Shown in pieces: positions 59,013 through 64,000 of a DNA stretch of 64,000 nt. Both the position numbers and the translations under genes were made by a program. Below the pieces are notes generated by a model. That model saw only the letters and a list, made by a program, of their open reading frames with translations. It was not told the DNA's origin and searched no databases. The stretch's first letter is position 1. Each line of letters starts with the position of its first letter. The stretch is from NCBI GenBank assembly GCA_039621445.1, contig CP154954.1, forward strand, positions 35,759,703 through 35,823,702. Direction: 5' to 3'. The stretch comes from Euglena gracilis. Taxonomy: Eukaryota > Euglenida > Euglenophyceae > Euglenales.

Positions 59013-60080
59013 TTACGATTCATGGAAAGATGCGGACAATGTGGTGAAATGGTCCATAGACACAAATCCACCACTGCTTGATGTTGCAGATGACGAATCT
59101 CGTGCATGCAACTGTTGTTGCAAATGCAACAACGCGGATGAACAGGACTCCATTTGTCCCGATAATCGTTGTAGTGAGTCGTGCAAGTGCAGAAACTTGG
59201 AGTCGTTCCGCGTTTCCGCTTCATGCATGCATTCACTAATTTGCCGGAAGTGTTGCGGGAGTTGTTGGCACATTTTGTCAAAGGGTTCCCGAAAGTTTGC
59301 AAGGTCAATACCCGTACTTTCGAAATTCCTCTGGCAATATCTGCCAACTTCCTGCAAGTAATTCCAGCAGTGTTCCAGCTTGGTGAAGACATGTTTCTGG
59401 TTGTCCTCATCAAACTGAAGCACTTTGTTCAATGCGGTTGCACACTCTGCAACGCATTGTTGCACATGGTTGAACTGCCTCACAAGGGGGTGATCCCCTG
59501 GAAGCCGAGCAACAATATCCTGCACATCCTCAGCAGTGAGGAGCTCACCAGTGCCCTTCCCATAGTCATCCATGGGTTGGGATGTACCGGAGAATTCCGG
59601 CACCACGAGGCGAGTCTCCGGTTGCCAAGGTAGTGCGGGATAGCACCCGATATCGGGGGGCGGTGGCAAAGCTCTGTAAGGGCTTGCCGGAGGAAGAGCG
59701 GGTGGTGGTTGAAAGAAACACGGGGTTTCCAACCCACCATCACCAGAGAAGCCCGGTGGCGGAATCACCACGGGTCTCTCCGGTGTGTGCAGCTGCACCG
59801 TTGCCGCAGACAGAGGCGAATACTCTCGTTGTGGCAAGGTGAGTGCGGAAGAGGCCGCATTAGCCTCTGAAGACGATGAAGTGGAGGGCTCATCGCCGAC
59901 CACTTTCAATGATGACAAGTGTTGCAATTGTGACAATTGAACCAATTTTGCCTCATCGGCGTGGGAACTGGAAGCACTTTCACATAAAAGCTTCCAATCC
60001 CCATTTTCTTGGTCAATGCCTTGCAATGATGCCTGTAATAAGTCATAATTGAATTGATGGTTGGGGCCTGTGCTTTGCAT
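59013..60080 (-). pseudogene. Gag N-terminal part (copy C)
   Basis: Start taken at MQSTGPN, matching copy A; an upstream in-frame methionine 11 codons earlier is less likely. About 355 codons with a serine-rich segment, a proline-rich segment (PPPALPPASPYRALPPPPD) where copy A has its SSIEH repeats, and a helical region rich in glutamine, histidine and leucine. The end (FVSMDHFTTL) corresponds to FVTLEQFTAF of copy A, after which the frame is lost. Confidence 0.75.
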
Positions 60081-60280
60081 CTTTCTGATGACAAAAACAG
60101 CAAAAACCCTCAAAACTAAGCAGTTGTGCTGGCACCAGAGGGGCTGTAACGGGTAATACCGTACAGAACCTTCCGGAGCCTGCTCGTCTGCTTAGACGTT
60201 GACTAGAAGCCGGGAGCTGACTCTGCGACCGTGTAATAACGGTGCAGGGGCTCTCCGCTGCCAGTCAGCGTAGTATCGAA

Positions 60281-60294
60281 CCAATCTGCTACCA
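60281..60294 (-). repeat. Second primer-site-like copy in the leader
   Basis: The 14-base complement of TGGTAGCAGATTGG occurs here as well as at 60348-60361. Flanking bases are also repeated (ATCG(T)AACCAATCTGCTACC and AAGTGTA), so about 26 bases are duplicated with a 66-67 bp offset. The copy nearer the LTR has the correct spacing for priming; this one does not. Confidence 0.7.
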
Positions 60295-60347
60295 AGTGTA
60301 ATACCTGGTAGCCTTTCTTTCTGTGAAGTATGTATATAGGATCGTAA

Positions 60348-60361
60348 CCAATCTGCTACCA
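60348..60361 (-). other. Primer binding site of copy C
   Basis: TGGTAGCAGATTGG on the minus strand, two bases (CT) inside the LTR end, exactly as in copy A. The leader between here and gag contains no gene. Confidence 0.72.
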
Positions 60362-60363
60362 AG

Positions 60364-60676
60364 TGTACGTCTGATTCCCAATTCCCCTTTCCAAATTCCC
60401 AAAAGCCTTCGCTTTCGCCTTGGCGCACCTACTTGGGAACTGAAAATCAGAGAAACAGAAAATCCCTTTACCCACTTCCCAAGAAGCAAAGCACGGAGCA
60501 ATGCAGGGGGTACGGACTGGATAACCAAGTCCGGTCCGATGGAAAGGAAGGAAAAGGTATGAAGAAGAATACCACCTGTGGAGAGAGAAGGGGCACCCAT
60601 TAGGAGATCCTAATAGGATCTGCTTCCATCCTAACTTCCTCAACGGAAGGGGACAGAAGCATACGCCTGGTACACA
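60364..60676 (-). repeat. 5' LTR of family 2 copy C
   Basis: A 313-bp LTR reading TGTGTACCAGGC..GACGTACA on the minus strand. Termini and the CACAGGTGGTATT block match copy A; the rest differs. It is inserted in reverse-oriented satellite within the GAGTAAGG motif. The matching 3' LTR is absent from the window. Confidence 0.82.
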
Positions 60677-63600
60677 GTAAGGCCCAATTTGGTCCATTTT
60701 TACGTGGTAACCTGGGCTGACCTGGTAAATGTCCCCCGGAAAGGTCGAATGCACCCATCTAAATGTGCTCATTTCTTGCAACCAACATTCCCGCTGCATG
60801 TTTTTCTTGCCATTAAACCACGACAATCATGAAACCAACGGGTCCCCTGACTTTGGAGGCCTCCTGGAACACCCATTCGGTTACTCGGAGTAAGGCCCAA
60901 TTTGGTCCATTTTTACATGGTAACCTGGGCTGACCTGGTAAATGTCCCCCCGAATGGTCGAATGCACCCATCTAAATGTGCTCATTTCTTGCAACCAACA
61001 TTCCCGCTGCATGTTTTTCTTACCATTAAACCACGACAATCATGAAACCAACGGGTCCCCTGACTTTGGAGGCCTCCTGGAACACCCATTCGGTTACTCG
61101 GAGTAAGGCCCAATTTGGTCCATTTTTACATGGTAACCTGGGCTGACCTCGTAAAGTCCCCCGGAATGGTCGAATGCACCCATCTAAATGTGCTCATTTC
61201 TTGCAACCAACATTCCCGCTGCATGTTTTTCTTACCATTAAACCACGACAATCATGAAACCAACGGGTCCCCTGACTTTGGAGGCCTCCTGGAACACCCA
61301 TTCGGTTACTCGGAGTAAGGCCCAATTTGGTCCATTTTTACATGGTAACCTGGGCTGACCTGGTAAATGTCCCCCGGAATGGTCGAATGCACCCATCTAA
61401 ATGTGCTCATTTCTTGCAACCAACATTCCCGCTGCATGTTTTTCTTACCATTAAACCACGACAATCATGAAACCAACGGGTCCCCTGACTTTGGAGGCCT
61501 CCTGGAACACCCATTCGGTTACTCGGAGTAAGGCCCATTTGGTCCATTTTTACATGGTAACCTGGGCTGACCTGGTAAATGTCCCCCGGAATGGTCGAAT
61601 GCACCCATCTAAATGTGCTCATTTTTTGCAACCAACATTCCCGCTGCATGTTTTTCTTACCATTAAACCACGACAATCATGAAACCAACGGGTCCCCTGA
61701 CTTTGGAGGCCTCCTGGAACACCCATTCGGTTACTCGGAGTAAGGCCCAATTTGGTCCATTTTTACGTGGTAACCTGGGCTGACCTGGTAAATGTCCCCC
61801 GGAATGGTCGAATGCACCCATCTAAATGTGCTCATTTCTTGCAACCAACATTCCCGCTGCATATGTTTTTATTACCATTAAACCCCGACAAGCATGAAAC
61901 CAACGGGTCCCCTGACTTTGGAGGCCTCCTGGAACACCCATTCGGTTACTCGGAGTAAGGCCCAATTTGGTCCATTTTTACGTGGCAACCTGGGCTGACC
62001 TGGTAAATGTCCCCCGGAATGGTCGAATGCACCCATCTAAATGTGCTCATTTCTTGCAACCAACATTCCCACTGCATGTCTTTCTTACCATTAAACCACG
62101 ACAATCATGAAACCAACGGGTCCCCTGACTTTGGTGGCCTCCTGGAACACCCATTCGGTTACTCGGAGGAAGGCCCACTTTGGTCCATTTTTACGTGGTA
62201 ACCTGGGCTGACCTGGTAAATGTCCAGCGGGAATGGTCGAATGCACGCATCTAAATGTGCTCATTTCTTGCAACCAACATTCCCGCTGCATGTTTTTTTT
62301 TAACCATTAAACCACGGCAATCATGAAACCAACGGGTCCCCTGACTTTGGAGGCCTCCTGGAACACCCATTCGGTTACTCGGAGTAAGGCCCAATTTGGT
62401 CCATTTTTACGTGGTAACCTGGGCTGACCTGGTAAATGTCCCCCGGAATGGTCGAATGCACCCATCTAAATGTGCTCATTTCTTGCAACCAACATTCCCG
62501 CTGCCTGTTTTTCTTACCATTAAACCACTACAATCATGAAACCAACGGGTCCCCTGACTTTGGAGGCCGCCTGGAACACCCATTCAGTTACTCGGGGTAA
62601 GGCCCAATTTGGTCCATTTTTACATGGTAACCTGGGCTGACCTGGTAAATGTCCCCCGGAATGGTCGAATGCACACATCTAAATGTGCTCATTTCTTGCA
62701 AGCAACATTCCCGCTGCATGTTTTCCTTGCCATTAAACCACGACAATCATGAAACCAACGGGTCCCCTGACTTTGGAGGCCTCCTGGAACACCCATTCGG
62801 TTACTCGGAGTAAGGCCCAATTTGGTCCATTTTTACGTGGCAACCTGGGCTGACCTGGTAAATGTCCCCCGGAATGGTCGAATGCACCCATCTAAATGTG
62901 CTCATTTCTTGCAACCAACATTCCCGCTGCATGTTTTTCTTGCCATTAAACCACCACAATCATGAAACCAACGGGTCCCCTGACTTTGGAGGCCTCCTGG
63001 AACACCCATTCGGTTACTCGGAGTAAGGCTCAATTTGGTCAATTTTTATGTGGTAACCTGGGCTGACCTGGTAAATGTTCCCCGGAATGGTCGAATGCAC
63101 CCATCTAAATGTGCTCATTTCTTGCAACCAACATTCCCGCTGCATGTTTTTCTTACCATTAAACCACTGACAATCATGAAACCAACGGGTCCCCTGACTT
63201 TGGTGGCCTCCTGGAACACCCATTCGGTTACTCAGAGTAAAGCCCATTTGGTCCAGTTTTATATGGCAACCCGGGCTGACATGGTAAATGTCTCCCGGAA
63301 TGGTCGAATGCACCCATCTAAATGTGCTCATTTCTTGCAACCAACATTCCCGCTGCATGTTTTTTTTTTAACCATTAAACCACGGCAATCATGAAACCAA
63401 CGGGTCCCCTGACTTTGCAGGCCTCCTGGAACACCCATTCGGTTACTCGGAGTAAGGCCCAATTTGGTCCATTTTTACGTGGTAACCTGGGCTGACCTGG
63501 TAAATGTCCCCCGGAATGGTCGAATGCACCCATCTAAATGTGCTCATTTCTTGCAACCAACATTCCCGCTGCATGTTTTTCTTGCCATTAAACCATTACA

Positions 63601-64000
63601 ATCATGAAACCAACGGGTCCCCTGACTTTGGAGGCCTCCTGGAACACCCATTCGGTTACTCGGAGTAAGGCCCAATTTGGTCCATTTTTACGTGGCAACC
63701 TGGGCTGACATGGTAAATGTCCCCCGGAATGGTCGAATGCACCCATCTAAATGTGCTCATTTCTTGCAACCAACATTCCCGCTGCATGTTTTTATTACCA
63801 TTAAACCACGACAATCATGAAACCAACGGGTCCCCTGACTTTGGAGGCCTCCTGGAACACCCATTCGGTTACTCGGAGTAAGGCTCAATTTGGTCAATTT
63901 TTATGTGGTAACCTGGGCTGACCTGGTAAATGTCCCCCGGAATGGTCGAATGCACCCATCTAAATGTGCACATTTCTTGCAACCAACATTCCAACTGCAT
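60677..64000 (-). repeat. 213-bp satellite array in reverse orientation, runs off the window
   Basis: About 15.6 monomers with the same landmarks as the other blocks but reverse-complemented (CATGGTAACCTGGGCTGACC, GGAATGGTCGAATGCACCC, CCATTAAACCACGACAATCA). Monomers mostly belong to the GGAATGTT/GAGCACATTT type and often have ACGTGG where others have ACATGG. The array continues past the window end. Confidence 0.97.

Larger units (their letters stand above)
54262..60676 (-). mobile_element. Gypsy-like element, family 2 copy C (5' half, minus strand)
   Basis: From right to left: LTR (60364-60676), primer site, leader containing a second primer-site-like copy, gag in two broken pieces, degenerate linker, and the middle of the Dam-like domain, where it ends at about 54262. 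RT and integrase are absent. Gag core and zinc-knuckle region align with copy A, and linker and Dam-like region align with copy B. It abuts reverse-oriented satellite directly at the LTR end. Confidence 0.85.

Overview
This window is eukaryotic nuclear DNA dominated by repeats, and I see no intact host gene in it. About 30.4 kb (roughly 48%) is one 213-bp satellite, about 143 monomers in six blocks. Most of the rest is broken Ty3/gypsy-type LTR retrotransposon sequence, a 3.8-kb minisatellite with a 30-bp unit, and about 7 kb I cannot assign. Bacterial operon structure, ribosome binding sites and CRISPR arrays are absent. Chromodomain-tailed gypsy pol, a tRNA-like insertion and long satellite arrays point to heterochromatin, possibly centromeric or pericentromeric. 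The lineage cannot be fixed from the sequence. Retrotransposons carrying cytosine methyltransferases have been reported in dinoflagellates and in charophyte algae, so those are the first places to look.

Layout: 1-1043 unassigned; 1044-4292 satellite with a 208-bp insert; 4293-7018 a homopolymer-rich flank with an orphan LTR-end/primer-site motif; 7009-15697 two copies of gypsy family 1 facing each other as an inverted pair; 15698-37400 the main satellite array (about 102 monomers); 37401-42534 family 2 copy A (5' LTR, primer site, gag); 42535-46290 minisatellite; 46291-46572 a satellite scrap; 46573-49207 family 2 copy B (pol); 49208-51292 satellite with a seven-monomer higher-order repeat; 51293-54261 unassigned GC-rich DNA; 54262-60676 family 2 copy C on the minus strand (Dam-like remnant, gag, primer site, LTR); 60677-64000 satellite in the opposite orientation.

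The most interesting content is the family 1 polyprotein. Read in order it is a Dam-like (N6-adenine methyltransferase type) domain with an NPPY motif, a C5-cytosine methyltransferase-like domain (DLFCGTG, PC and ENP motifs), an aspartic protease (DTGA), reverse transcriptase (YVDD), RNase H, an H2C2 plus DD35E integrase, and a C-terminal chromodomain. Family 2 shares only the Dam-like domain, with its catalytic motif eroded. Every copy is disabled by frameshifts, stops or truncation, so these are fossils of a methyltransferase-bearing element embedded in a satellite landscape.
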